A DNA stretch of 64,000 nucleotides from Xenopus tropicalis (GCF_000004195.4 NC_030679.2:30927712-30991711); one strand, 5' to 3'. Shown: positions 45,571-57,697, counted from the stretch's first letter. Numbers and translations are program-made. The notes: a model not told the origin generated them from the letters alone.

Positions 45571-47020
45571 AAGGCCAAATTCTTAGCTCTTAACTGTCCA
45601 TGATCTGTTAGTGTCAGCATTCTGTGTTAAACATATACGTATACTGTATAAATGCCTTTTTATGAAAGTAGGATAGAAACTGAACAAGGATGAGGCAGGG
45701 GTCAACTAGGGAGTTCTCCACCATTTGTAATAATAAAAGCCTCTTGTGCCATTAGCCTTATAGTGGATACATACATGCTTAGCAATAGGTTTGGTAAGGA
45801 AGACTGTGTAATACAAGATCACCTTGAAGAAATTAGTCCCAAGGGAGGTAAAGATGACAGAGACCACAGAGATGTGCCAGAGAAAAAAATGAAAGAAAGA
45901 GTGAATTAAGTGCCCTAACTATGGTGAGGTTGCAATGAAAAGATATCTTTCAGAAATCGCTACCTACTGGGCATGTATGTTGTGACTTTGAAGGTGCCAA
46001 TATGAGGTGCCAACATTAGATAAGGAAAGATGCATCAATGTTAATGAGAAACAAAAGCTCCTAGCAAGCTATTTCACTAATTTCTGCATAGTGGAAAGGC
46101 AGCACTGAGCAAACGTGTAACAGCCCAGCTATTTATGTATGAAAAGGGTATCAAGAATAAAGGTTCTTGAGAACATTCTGAAGCACTGTGATAATGGCAC
46201 AACATACTCTAATATTTTTAGGGTCAGTTCAGTAACTTAGTTCATTACTAATATTTGATGGTAAACCCAGCCTGGGTTGACTGTTCTTTCCCTCTTAGCT
46301 TTTTAGTTATGTATTTTACCTTCTTTCTCAATTGTATCTCAGATCAGTATGCCAGTGTTTTTTATATATAATGTAATAAGGATATTTTGCTTTACAGATG
46401 TGTTCTTTGTTTTTTCATATCAAAGATGAAACCTTGGCTAGTAAAAATGATTGCATTATGCAATCACTATGTGACCTAACCTTCAAGGAACCATAACCAA
46501 AAAAATGAAAATCTTCTAAGGTAATTTTATTATCATGTGGTAGGGCCCTACACTAGTAAAACTAGTGTGCTTGCTTCAGAAAGATAGGTAATATAAATAA
46601 GCAGCTATGTATCCAAGGGGCAGCCATTCAAGCTGATTCCTAATCCAGTAATTGTTATATACAGTATTTTGAGCTGAGGAACCCAGGCAGTACCTGATTA
46701 TCTATAACTAATTTACTGTGTTGATGTTTACATTTTTAAAGGAAATGTGCGGTTAACCGAGGTATAAACACTACATCTAGGGCAGGTGTTTCTATCCAGA
46801 TGACTTCCCTAGATCTCTATGCAAACAGCATGGAATCAAGCATAGAGCCATGTGTAAAAATGCTGAGCAGTCCCAGTTGCCTAATATTTTGATTACCTTG
46901 GCATAGAGAAAGAGTAACTATGACAGAGGGGTAATTGTTACAAAAGCCAAATTGCCATTTTTTAGCACTTTGACCGCGCATTTGGGTGTACATTTTACGG
47001 AGCACAAAGACCTGTGGCTC
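45571..47020. other. Single-copy DNA, no gene seen
   Basis: Nothing recognised in this 1.4 kb. Confidence 0.45.
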
Positions 47021-47071
47021 CCTTCACTAATACAGTACTGTCTGCATTAGTCAGTGCTGTATTAGTGAAGG
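47021..47071. repeat. 20-bp stem, 11-nt loop hairpin
   Basis: CCTTCACTAATACAGTACTG (47021-47040) and its inverse at 47052-47071 differ at one base. The loop is 47041-47051. The stem does not extend outward, so it is short for an animal pre-miRNA and more likely the core of a small foldback. Confidence 0.6.
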
Positions 47072-49046
47072 TTGGGCCTAAGTGCCTCGACCTTCCTGCC
47101 CTCTACTCGTACTGTACCTTGCATGTCATTCAGACATTCAGAAGCAATATACGGCCCAGAAGGGCATCAGTGCCCTGTTCTAATCACTTGCTATAAAGCA
47201 GCTCTGCATCCACATTAATTTGCCTGTTCTTTGGATGTTGTTGGTTCATAACAGTAAATGACTTGTTTATTCCTCACTCTTTGCCCTTGGTATGTTGAGC
47301 TTGACTAAGGTTGACCAACTAGGATGAGCTGTGGCCAAAATTGCTTCCATATGTAATCAATAGTTGACGTAAATTGCCAGTGTAGTATATGAACACACGG
47401 TGTCACCAAAAAGACTTTACACAGAAAGATACTATAGCAAGACTGCAGAATATTAAATAGCTTTCAGATGGATTTATTTAATTAGGAAGTACCAATCAAC
47501 AAATGTAATTACAGCTTTTCTATAGGCTACACAGGAGTTTCCCTGAGATAAATGAATTCAGCCAGTGTATCCTACATTTAGGCAACTGCCTGTATAACAA
47601 TGATAATTAAATATATTATCCGAATTACAGTAGTGTAATATGATTGTATTTTTCTTCACCAAATACTTTTGCACTCCGGAAAGTTGGAAACTATATGCAT
47701 ATCAGTTTCAATAGGTTGCATTTTCGGCATGTGTTGCTCAGTGGAGCTGGCCTTTAATGCACTTTAAAAATGTCACATTTGCACAAGAATTAAATTGCTT
47801 TCTATATGAAAGTTACCACTCTATAGTTTGAGTACGGAAGGCTTTGGATTGAAGTTGCATCCTGATGCGGTGCTGGTGTTTGCTAAAGCATCAATCCCCG
47901 AGTCTAGATTTTGGGGGAATGCTATATATTACTGTCATACCTAACATTGTTTAGCACTGCACCCGGTAGAGCTGCTGTTCCTAGAATGACAGGTTCTTTA
48001 AGACATTGCTTCTCTCTCTTAATCCTCTCTCTATGGCCTGAGAGCTGTCACATCAAGTTAGGCCTTTGAGCTCGGTATAGGACAGGACATTGCAGTCAAT
48101 CACACAGTGTGTCACATATGAATATTTTATCAAGGCAAATCATTGAGTACAGCAGACTGCAACTGAGAGGGAAGCAATATAAGTGAGTTGTGGATATTAC
48201 TGGCAGAGGGATGATGGTGCAACTTTATGTACAAATAAGTAAACTAACTGTGAATATTTTCATATTCAGGATTGCCAAAGACATATTTATAGGGACTCCG
48301 TACTTTCATTTTTTACATTTGTCTAGTGGAATTATTTGTAAATTAATGCATAATAGTTTTTCCATGCTTATTTTATTGCTTTATTGCTATGAACACAATA
48401 CTGGCTCATCTTTGGGTTTTAGTCTTTTCTGATTCTCATCATGGCTGGACCCAACCTTCCTTCTCAACTCATAAACCGCTTTATTGGACATTAGGAGGTG
48501 TGGCCTAGCAGCCTTGGGGCATGGAAAGACAAATTGGGATGATAATAGAATTCCTCAGGAATAGCACTGGAAGAAAAATATCCAATACATCTACTCATAT
48601 CCTGTGCAAAGATATACCATAAAACTATGCCAACAATAGCACCTCTGTACTAAGCATAGTACTACAAGAAAATTGTAGAATAGAATTGGATATTAAAAAT
48701 ATTCATTACCATGTAGTGTTTTTTCTTTTGAAGTTCCTAGCATTCTGTCATGATACCCTAAGTGCAGTTCAGCTCAGTTTAGCTCACTAGGTAGCTCTAC
48801 TAGGTAGCATATGCACATAAGCCCTTTGCTGTTTGTCTTAATAGCCAAAGTAGACTAATTAGACATTTTGCCTATTTGGCCACACATATGGTAAGCTAAA
48901 TTGGGTCCATCCATTCCTTACAATCATCAGACTAACTACCATATCTCATAAGAGCCAAGCAGACCCCACTGCTCAATCCTAAGCCTTCCATATGAAGCAT
49001 TTAGGGGTATTTTTGAATGAGGTAGTACCTTGCCTAGGGAGGTACT
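47072..49046. other. 2 kb single-copy DNA, no gene seen
   Basis: No exon or repeat is recognised. About 47480-47900 is even, non-repetitive sequence that could be regulatory. Confidence 0.35.
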
Positions 49047-49330
49047 TTAAAGGAGAACAAAACTCATTTACAAAACCTCAGTGCCCCGCAGAGGCCTGCA
49101 TCCTTCCAAAACACACACCAATGCAGCCGCTCTCTGAATAGAGGCAGAGTAGTACAACGGGATTGGTGGTCACAATCTCTGGATGTTTGACTTTTTCTTC
49201 TAGGGTCTCCGGCAGTGATCACTGACCAGGAACCGGCGCAGCCAAAGCCAGGATTAGATCATCTTCAACTGCACAAGCTTCTGATCACAAAAGCTAATGA
49301 AAGAAGAAGTCAAATGGGCAGAGATAGCAG
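49047..49330. mobile_element. Possible TTAA MITE fragment
   Basis: TTAAAGGAGAACAAAACTC opens like the TTAAAGGAGAACTAA family. A weak inverted pair follows (TTTGACTTTTTCTTCT near 49188, AGAAGAAGTCAAA near 49303). No right TTAA end is found. Confidence 0.35.
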
Positions 49331-51571
49331 CTACTGATCCTACTGGACTAATCTGTTACCATGAAGTGTTATGGACCCAAGTTATGTAAACTGGTTTTAT
49401 TCACATCTAAGAGCAAATTTTCGACAAGCCGCTCCAAATCACATATTAATTATAAAGTCCATCATTTTAGGGCCCATACAAGGGCCAACAGGCTTTAGTC
49501 AAGAGTTGCAGCAAAATTCTGCCTGTAAGTAGCTTGTTTTATCAAGTTTAAAAGAAACCTGTTTAGCTTTCTGTTTCATGCATTAACTACCTATATTTCT
49601 CATTTCAATGTTGCTCTCACAAAAGTTCCTCATATGATTAATTTAACCCCTTGGACATGGCAGTTATCTTAATAATTTACCATAAGCTATGAAACTATGC
49701 CCAGAAACAGCTGAAGGCTATAGCAAATAATACATTTAAATTGAATATGTGCATACTGGATAGAACAGATAAGAATAAATGAATAGCTTGAGAAAACAAT
49801 GGACAATGGAAATAAAAAATAAACATTACACAGAAGCCCAGTGGGAGACAAACATGCACTGAGTGACTGGCAGGTGCAGCCAGGCTGATCTTCCATTTCT
49901 CCTTACCTAATGAGATGATTATCGGGTACAGGTAAAATTAACTCCAGGCTCCAGCTAGGTCTCACGATAAGTACAGTGCTGCTCTAGTACCTCCTATACA
50001 GAGAGCACAAATTATTTGCATGCCTGGTTGACTTCAAGTTCCTTGGCAACTTACAGATTGAGTGAATATCCTCAGAATCTGCTGGTGCAATTTTTGCCAT
50101 TAGCTTCATTTTAGACATTTATCTGCATGGTAAAGCCTAGGTAGATTTTGGAAAGGGACACTTTAAGGTACCAGAGGCCCAGGGCAAAGATCTCATTGGT
50201 GGGCCCCCACAACTGATCCAATACATTTCTAATAGAACTACCTTCAAGCAGCCTGTACCAATAGTGTTGTGAAAAGATAAACTGTGATCACAAATGACAG
50301 CTTTTTATTAAAAACATATTCTTTAGGGACATCTATTTCTAATAAACCTAAAATGGTAATGTTGAGCTCTAGCTGATTAAAATGAGAGGTCTGCTATTTC
50401 TGGGTTGTTACTGCATCCTTTTAAACAACTTATTTCTGTTTTTAGTACCACCAAAACAGACAATGTTGTCCATTATTTTGCAAGTCTGCAGCTAGATTGT
50501 TATTGAATTGTTATATTATATTACCAGTGGCGTAACAAAAAAGCAGAGAACACCCTAAGGATGTGTGACTACACAGGGAAAAGGGACTCAGTTAGCAATG
50601 TGGATCTCCACTATCTCCACTATCTCCATCAACCAAATAGTGTAAAGTGGAGCATTCCAAAGTAAAATAAATGTTAGCAAGTACAAAAAACTGCAAATTG
50701 TACTAAATGTAGAATATTCTATGTCATACTAGTTGATTTTATTGCCTTTTAATATCAGGGGAAATTCAGCTTTACGTCAAAGTGCCTTATGTGTCTGCTC
50801 TGATAAATAAGCAGCTCTGTAAGATAATGTTAGTGAGAATGCTAAAGATTAGAATTATTGAGGAAACTTGACTGCAACACCTCTTAAAGCATACATAATT
50901 GGGGGGGGGGGTGGAATCCTATTCCTAACATTGATATGTGATTAGGAATACGCTTTTACACTGGAAGTCACAAAGTGCTTTGTGGCTGCATAAAGATGCC
51001 AAGGCCTTATTTGACCAGGTTACGAAAAAAACAAGGTGACTGCAATTATCCTTTGTATCTGCTATGATGAGTTTCTATTGTCAATATAAACAGAAGGAAA
51101 TATGAGCATTTACAGCAAACCAGATTTTTCTTGCTGCTGACTGGCAGCTCATATATATTAGGGTGGCATACGGCTCAATTATAGTGACATAGATGCAGTA
51201 CCCAGTATACTGGCTTTTCACTACACTCAGTTTTGTACACAAACACCCACATATGCCATGAAAAAAGAGGATGCCCAACAATCCAGACAATGCAGAATGC
51301 TTTATTTTCATTATTTTAATTATATAACTTTGTTCAGCTACTCTCCTCTTTGGGATTCAGGGGTCATTCTGGGGCTGCTGCTGTCTCAATGCAAAAAGCT
51401 GGCAGTAAGGAGTAAAGGAGTACTTGCACCCCAGGCAATACTATTTAGACTGGTGCCCACCACTCAATATCTCCCCTTTCTCCCCTCTCTACTCTCTCAC
51501 CCAACACCCCCCAAAACCACTTGCAGACCCCTGCTACCTGCTCACTCACACTCCATTGGTCCATTCACTCA
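49331..51571. other. 2.2 kb single-copy DNA, no gene seen
   Basis: A run of ten or more G lies near 50901. ACCAGTGGCGTAAC at 50523 recalls a frog repeat word but stays isolated. No gene. Confidence 0.4.
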
Positions 51572-52208
51572 ATGTGGCTGATTCACTAAAGGTTGATAAC
51601 ACGTATTGTATGCTTTTTTGCGCTAAAAACTATGCAATAAATAAGTACTGATTCATCAACGTTATTTTGCATGCGTTATCACTCATTTTGCATGAGTTAA
51701 AAAGCGCATTACTGCAATGTGTTAATTTTATCGTATTGCGGTAATTATCGCATAGTAATAATACAACACATGATTCACAAACACATATGAAGAACTACAC
51801 GCGTAAAATGTGGTAATAATTACTGTAAAACTTAACACCTCCCAGGAGTAGGCGTTACTGAACAAAATTGCAGCTGGTGATTGTCTGTTCGACAAGATGG
51901 AGTTTGCAGTCGGATTTGTGATTTGGATTTGGATATGTGATCTTCCTAGAGTGATGCATGCTTGTGTTTTCAGGGAAATGGTAATTTTCAGAAAGTAACT
52001 GCTACGTGCGTAATAGCGTGCGCTAATATCAAGTGTGGCGAAAAATATTGCACACGGTGGAAATTATTGCTTAAAAACACTCATCACCAGATAAATAACG
52101 CCAAGAACATTGCTTCTTAATTATGACAAGTGAATCGATTAAGTCCCAAAAAATATGAAGTGATAACATTTTTAACGCATGCTATAAATCACTCGTTTTA
52201 TCGTCCCA
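51572..52208. mobile_element. Probable MITE with TGATTCACTAAAGG end
   Basis: TGGCTGATTCACTAAAGGTT and GATAACACG open a stretch rich in GCGTTA/TAACGC and GCGCTA words. It ends near ATGCTATAAATCACTCGTTT. I remember this type from frog DNA. The centre (about 51880-51990) differs in composition and looks captured. The exact right end is not found. Confidence 0.5.
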
Positions 52209-52234
52209 ATGTCTTGCACCAAAAGCCTACCCCA

Positions 52235-52660
52235 AATTACATAGTAACATAGTAACATAGTAAGTTGGGTTGAAAAAAGACATACGTCCATCAAGTTCAA
52301 CCATAATGCCTATATATAACCTGCCTAACTACTAGTTGATCCAGAGGAAGGCAAAAAACCCCATCTGAAGCCTCTCTAATTTGCCACAGAGGGGAAAAAA
52401 TTCCTTCCTGACTCCAAGATGGCAATCGGACCAGTCCCTGGATCAACTAGTACTAAGAGCTATCTCCCATAACCCTGTATTCCCTCACTTGCTAAGAATC
52501 CATCCAGCCCCTTCTTAAAGTTATATAATGTATCAGCCAGCACGACTGATTCGGGGAGGGAATTCCAGAACCTCACAGCTCTCACTGTAAAAAATCCTTT
52601 CCGAATGTTTAAATAGGGTTTAAATTCCAACCCTTCCAATGATACCCAATGCACTTACCT
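52235..52660 (-). mobile_element. CR1-like LINE, 3' end with ORF2 C-terminus
   Basis: On the minus strand the frame at 52460-52654 carries Phe-Phe-Thr-Val-Arg-Ala-Val followed by Phe-Trp-Asn-Ser-Leu-Pro and later Phe-Lys-Lys-Gly-Leu-Asp. This is the conserved C-terminal signature (..VxxWNSLPxxVVxAxSxxxFKxxLD) of CR1/L2/Rex-type non-LTR polymerases. The 3' end is about three 8-bp TTACTATG units, as CR1 elements end in 8-bp microsatellites. It is 5'-truncated, the usual state of LINE copies. Relatives lie at 19990 and 37962. Confidence 0.8.
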
Positions 52661-52801
52661 CTTTTGCACCTTTATCAAGTCACAAAATGAAGGCCAGGTG
52701 CAGATTGTTCCACAATATGTAGATTGTTTTAAAAGTAACTTTTTAACTGTTATTATTTTTAATTTTTATTTTAACTGTTTTTAGTTGTTGGGGGTCACAA
52801 C

Positions 52802-52898
52802 CAGGCCTGGACTGGGATTTAAAATAGGCCGTGTCCCAATTTATAGTGACTGTATATGGGATCTTACAGCAGCCCCACAGATTGCCTTTCCGGGCCTG
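52802..52898. mobile_element. CTGCTGTAAGATGCC-family repeat, short copy with both ends
   Basis: The ends CAGGCCTGGACTGG and TTTCCGGGCCTG suggest a hAT-type element. Flanking GTCACAAC (52793-52800) and GGCACAAC agree at 7 of 8 if the right end is set one base in. Relative to the copies at 9445 and 62070 it is inverted and internally deleted. Confidence 0.6.
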
Positions 52899-52899
52899 G

Positions 52900-53858
52900 C
52901 ACAACGTATTCTTCCTCAAGCTGTTTCCTATTCATCTTCTAATCATAATTTCAAAATGGCTCCCTACTTGCAGTGGTAGGTAACCTGTAGCTACTAGACA
53001 ACAGTTTTAAGTACTAAATTCAATCGTCTTATAATTCTGCTGTCTACACCATAACAACATGGTTGATAGGAAATCTTGAATTATTTGGAAATGGCAGGGA
53101 AATAGAAAGGCTAAATAAGCCAGATGGTTGACATGTACTGTTAAATTCTATATTCAAGTGATTTCATTTTATTCCTACAAAATGAGCCGGCAAAGTCATA
53201 TATAGGACAGCAAGACATTCACACAAAATTGAATAATATTTTGCTTTGCTGGCTGAGTTTCTAAAATGTGCCACAGCTGCCAAGGTCCTTGGACCAGTCT
53301 GACTGACATTTAGATCATTTAGACTAAAAATGGGATTATAATGAAGCAGTGCCCTCGTTTTAAAATGATGCTCCATGAAGTTAATGAGGCCAGTACACGG
53401 ATTATGAGTGATGCCTTCACAATTAATGGATGTCACTTGACAAGTACTACTTTGTTGTGACCATATGGATTTAGGATAGAAACAAAAAATATGTATATTC
53501 CTATTTCCTTCTGTCTTCCTAGTGCATATAAAAAGATTTTAGACTTATAAAAATATCCCATATAAGGTGCATTTATATCATTTAGCAAAAAATCACGTGG
53601 AGACCTCACAGGGCCTTAACATACAGATGACGACATGCCATTGAACTTCCAGCTGCTTGCTTAATATTCCAAATAACAAGCTGGATATTTTTGTTATAGT
53701 CGCCGAAACGTGGGAAATTGCACACAATTTTACATCGAATAACGTCCACATATAAAAATCTATCTGCAGAAAGCAGAAAATTTATGTGGGTATTGAGAAA
53801 TGCAGTTAACAATCACTAGGGTAAGACTTGCCCAGCAGCAAAGGCAATATAATAATCA
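52900..53858. other. Single-copy DNA; possible conserved block
   Basis: No exon is seen. About 53150-53460 is dense, non-repetitive sequence with AAGTTAATGAGGCCAGTACA and TTCACAATTAATGGATGTCA. Two homeodomain-type cores within 60 bp make it a candidate enhancer by texture only. Confidence 0.25.
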
Positions 53859-54310
53859 TTAAATGGGTTGTTCACCTTTGAGTTAACTTTTGTATGATGT
53901 AGAGAGTAATTCTAAGGCAATTGGTCTTATTTTTTTTTTTAATATTTCACTCTTTGCTCAGCAACTCCAGTTTTTCAGCAGTTATCTGGTTGCTAGGGTT
54001 CAAATTACCTTAGCAGTTAGGGAATGGTTTGAATGAGGGACTGGTATATGAATAGGAAAGGACTTGAATAGAAAAATAAGTGATAATCAATCAACAATAA
54101 AATCAGTGAAAAAAAAAATAATTTTGAACAAATAAATGGTTGTTTATTTCACTGATTTAATTGTTGATTGATTGTCTATAGATTCAGGGCTTACCAGTGT
54201 GATATAACTTATAGACTCCCTTTCTTAATCTATCAATATTGATGTGTCAAAATAAGTGATAAAAAATAACAATAACAATAAAATTGTAGCCTCACAGAGC
54301 AATACTTTTT
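53859..54310. mobile_element. T2/Kolobok-like MITE, copy 2, interrupted and truncated
   Basis: TTAA opens at 53859, followed by GGGTTGTTCACCTTTGAGTT. GTTGCTAGGGTTCAAATTAC and CAATAAAATTGTAGCCTCAC are family blocks on either side of a 163-bp insert. The right terminus is lost after ACAGAGCAATACTTTTTTAG. Confidence 0.8.
54086..54248. mobile_element. 163-bp insert flanked by a 13-bp direct repeat
   Basis: AAAATAAGTGATA occurs at 54073-54085 and 54249-54261. The sequence between is foreign to the T2 element. It contains a hairpin with ~27-bp arms (AATCAATCAACAATAAAATC at its left, GATTTAATTGTTGATTGATT at its right). A long duplication of this size fits LINE-driven insertion better than a DNA transposon, although no poly-A tail is obvious. 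Confidence 0.65.
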
Positions 54311-54538
54311 TAGCATCATGACGCACTGACACACATGCAAACTTCGCAATGCATGAGCATTTGGGATCACAACATAGGTGCCTATAGGGAACCACAGGAC
54401 ACAAGCCTTGATACCTGCGCAGGATCATGTACCGCGTGGAGCAAGGATGTGCAGCTGGGTAAGTATCCTGGCAATGAAATATTATAGAATTCCAAGGGGA
54501 GTTAATAAAAAGCTTGTAAAAACATGAACCCTTTAGGA

Positions 54539-55519
54539 CAGTGCTGTCCAACTGGTGGCCCCCCTCTGTGTGGCCCCCACCTGTATGGCTGCTTTGACAG
54601 CTTACCTTTGTGTAAGATTTAAATGGTATCACTACTGAGATTAACTGGCCCCCTGCATTGTTTACCTCAGGCTGTAAACCCCTGTCTTGTTTATACATGC
54701 AATCCCCTGTACTTTTTTACACCTTTTAGTTTTGTTCACCCCCTGAATTGTTCACACCTCAGGCTCAGACTGTAGGAGCAGTGCCAGCATTGTATCACTG
54801 TATGTACTGCCCGCTCTATGCTGCCTGTGTATGGCATACAGTATGTGTGCCATACTCTGCCTGCCCTATGCTGCCTGTGTGTGCCATACTCTGCCTGCCC
54901 TACCCTGCCTGTGTGTGCCATACTCTGCCTGCCCTATGCTACCTGTGTGTGTGCCATACTCTGCCTGCCCTACCCTGCCTGTGTGTGCCATACTCTGCCT
55001 GCCCTATGCTGCCTGTGTGTGCCATACTCTGCCTGCAGAATGCTGCCTGTGTGTGCCATACTCTGCCTGCCTTATGCTGCCTGTGCATGCCATACTCTGC
55101 CTGCCCTATGCTGCTTGTGGCAGGTGAACCTGGCAGGGGTTTATTTTGGGAGTTTGTTAGCATTTGGAAATAGTCATTATATGGTCCCTAAGGTGTGTAA
55201 TTATATGCTGGGGGTTGCTGTGCTATCCACAGGGAAAGAGGATTTAAGGTGTGTCTTAATATGACATAATACATTTATTTCATATATGAATGAAGGGTGA
55301 TAGCCCTACAGTGAGCACCAACCATTTGGGGTTTTGCTGCACTACCACCATTAGTGTGGGGATGGTCTTAAAAGCTCTTGTAATAACTAATGGGTGTGGT
55401 TTGAAGAAGGTGAGGTTTAAAAAAAGGGGGGTGGTCAAAACTGACTTCCATTATCGGCCCTCCACCATGTAGGCCAGAAAAATTCTGGCCCTCGCTACCA
55501 CAGAACTTGGACAGTACTA
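54539..55519. mobile_element. 981-bp non-autonomous hAT element (8-bp TSD)
   Basis: The ends CAGTGCTGTCCAAC and TTGGACAGTACTA are inverted. The flanks CTTTAGGA (54531-54538) and CTTTAAGA (55520-55527) agree at 7 of 8. It has no transposase frame. The centre is the 32-bp satellite below. The long open frames across it (up to 148 codons) are Cys/Leu/Pro repeats created by the satellite. Confidence 0.85.
54800..55120. repeat. 32-bp satellite inside the hAT element, 8-9 units
   Basis: The unit contains TGTGTGCCATACTCTGCCTG and CCCTATGCTGCC. Eight clear copies plus one diverged unit at the left; one unit is 34 bp through an extra TG. Two variants (CCCTATGCTG and CCCTACCCTG) alternate in places. 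Confidence 0.9.
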
Positions 55520-55593
55520 CTTTAAGAGAAGCATCACAGAAACCCACAGCTTGTAGGAAGGAATGCTGCCCCTAAACATTTACACTTGAGATC

Positions 55594-55692
55594 TATTGAT
55601 GAGCAAATTTTTCCACGAAACAGCTCGCCAGTGCCAAAATGCGGAAATTTCACTGCGAATCCATGCCTGGCGAAAAAATTCGCTCATCACTA
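55594..55692. mobile_element. hAT MITE, TAGTGATG family, copy 3 (8-bp TSD)
   Basis: A 99-bp copy opens TATTGATGAGC and closes GCTCATCACTA, flanked by exact TTGAGATC (55586-55593 and 55693-55700). It shares GCGAATCCATGCCTGGCGAA with copy 1 but lacks the tandem units. Confidence 0.9.
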
Positions 55693-55700
55693 TTGAGATC

Positions 55701-56585
55701 TAAACTAAGCCAATACCTACCCTTCTCAATATGTTATAAACAGATTTTTTTCTCATCTATAATGATAGGAAAGCAAAAGAAATCAATAGAGATTGCTTAA
55801 AATGAAATTACATTTAGCCTTCTAGTAAGAGAAAATTGTGCCACTATGAAGGAAATCCCATTCAAATCAAACGCATGTGATACTTAAATAAGCGAGCCAT
55901 GCTAAAGAGCATATCATAACATCTGGAAGCCTGAACTGGGTAATATGGAAAGCGTGCATGAAGCTCTAGGGGCAATTTCAAGCGAATGAAATCTCCCTAT
56001 TCAAAAGTTGTTTCATACAGCCCCATTTACAAGGCCAGCTTGTGCCAACTGCATTATTCGTTCTGTATAATACACAAATAACATTGCATTCTACAAATGT
56101 GAAATGTTTTACAGACAGCTGAATCCTTTTTATGTTCTTAAATATGCCAGTAATAGCTTTTCTAATAAGCTTACAAATAACATATTTAATATTTTATGCC
56201 TGATATAGAGATTAAAATGGTAAAAGCTTAAAGTTTTTACATAAGTTAGCTTTATTGTGGGTAAAATGTGGAACAAAAGACACAAGGTTTTCCAAAAGAA
56301 TCAAAAGCAGTGGAATGGGGGTTTCCAAACTGAAGTCAAATCAGATATAAGGGAAAATGCTTTTTTATCTCAGGCTACAGGCCAACATAGTGGGCAGGGG
56401 GTTGTAAGCTCTCATATTGGTCAATATGTGAATGTAATATATATGTTAAATGCATATATCCTACTATTGTACAGTTGCTATTTTTGAAATAAATGTCAAT
56501 ACAATGTAAATACAATGATAACTCGGCAAATGTTTCTGACCCCTCTTACTGTAACTGTCATTTGTCATGAGGAGTCTCCCACTGT
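55701..56585. other. Single-copy DNA; possible conserved block
   Basis: About 55850-56170 is dense, non-repetitive sequence (AAACGCATGTGATACTTAAA, AAAGCGTGCATGAAGCTCTA, CATTTACAAGGCCAGCTTGT) between AT-rich flanks. It is a candidate enhancer by texture; no exon signal is seen. Confidence 0.3.
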
Positions 56586-57025
56586 CAAAAGCTTAGTTCA
56601 CCTTCAACTTAATTTTTGATAATTTTTGAGTAATGTAGACAGTGATATTCTGAGACACTTTGCAAATGGTCTTCATTTTGAATTTTTTTGTGTTTCTCTT
56701 TAATTATTTAGCTTTTTGATCAGCAGTTCTCCCGTTTGGAATTTCAGCAGCTGATTGCTATGGTCAAATTTATCCTGGCAACCATACAGTGACTTTGATG
56801 ATGAGTCTGGAATATAGGGACTGAATAAAAATATAAGTAAGAAAAGTAGCAATATTAAAAAAAAATATAGACTCAAAAAGCAATAGTTTTTTGGCTGTCG
56901 GGGTCAGTGACCCCCATTTAAAAGCTGGAAAGAAGCAGAAGAAGAAGAGATAACTCAGAATCTGTAAAAAAAAATGCAAAGCAATTGAAAAGTTGCTAAG
57001 GAGAGGACATTCTATAACATACTGT
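56586..57025. mobile_element. T2/Kolobok-like MITE, copy 3
   Basis: AGCTTAGTTCACCTTCAACT, GGTCAGTGACCCCCATTTAA and GAGGACATTCTATAACATAC are family blocks. The left TTAA is degraded. The right end is replaced by the CCAGGAGCAGTAA MITE. Confidence 0.75.
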
Positions 57026-57068
57026 ATGTACTAAGTTTGCCCAGGAGCAGTAACCAATAGCAACCAAT

Positions 57069-57291
57069 CAGGGGCGGGCCAAGCTGACCGGGCGCCCTAG
57101 GCAACCCGGACGGCCAACTCCGCCCACCTCCCCGGCGATTAGATTGGTCATTGCCTCCGCCGCTAATGACAAGCGGCGGAGGCAATGACAAAGTAGCACT
57201 AGGGGTAGGCAGGAGAGGCTCCTGCCTGGCGCCCCTCAATCGTTGCGCCCTAGGCAGCTGCCTCTTCTGCCTACCCCTAGTTCCGGCCCTG
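57069..57291. mobile_element. hAT MITE, CAGGGGCGGGCC..GGCCCTG (8-bp TSD)
   Basis: It is flanked by exact CAACCAAT (57061-57068 and 57292-57299), which comes from the host MITE arm. It is GC-rich, with an internal inverted pair TTGCCTCCGCCGCT/AGCGGCGGAGGCAA around 57151-57186. Relatives at 35770 and 59818. Confidence 0.9.
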
Positions 57292-57381
57292 CAACCAATG
57301 AGATGATTGTCTTTAAACAGGTGACCTGTAAATGCTTCCTGCTGATTGGTTGCTAAAAGTTACTGCTTCTAGGAAAACTTA

Positions 57382-57697
57382 AGGTCCCCATACACGGGCT
57401 GATTCTAGCTGCCGATATCAGTCCCTTAGACCGATTCGGTGGCTAATCGGGCCGTGTATGGGCACTACTGGTGGGCCTTCCCGATCGATATCTGGCCTGA
57501 AATCGCCCAGATATCGATTGGGCAGGTTAAAAAATCTAATTGGATCAGGGGCGCATTGACTCATTGATGCGGTCCCCGAACCAACTTTGCCTATACCCAT
57601 CGTTATAATTGGGCCAAACGATCGAATTAGCCTAAATTCACCCGATTTCGCCCACCCGTAGGTGGGGATATCGGGTCAAGATTCGCTCGCTTGCCCA
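57382..57697. mobile_element. AGGTCCCCATACAC-family MITE, right end lost
   Basis: AGGTCCCCATACACGGGCTG follows TTA (57379-57381). CCGATATC, GATCGATATCTGGCC and GGTGGGGATATCGGGT blocks match the family of 44836-45085. No ..ACCT right end is visible before the next arm piece. Confidence 0.75.

Noticed and set aside
49022..49032. TGAGGTAGTA, the start of let-7
   Set aside because: Only the first ten bases match, and no pre-miRNA-like hairpin with a star strand surrounds it.
54225..54698. 157-codon minus-strand frame, the longest in the window
   Set aside because: It crosses the boundary between a T2 remnant, unique DNA and a hAT element, and has no domain.
54748..55264. Overlapping Cys/Leu/Pro-rich frames of 98-148 codons
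   Set aside because: They run through the 32-bp satellite in all three plus frames; composition is that of the repeat.
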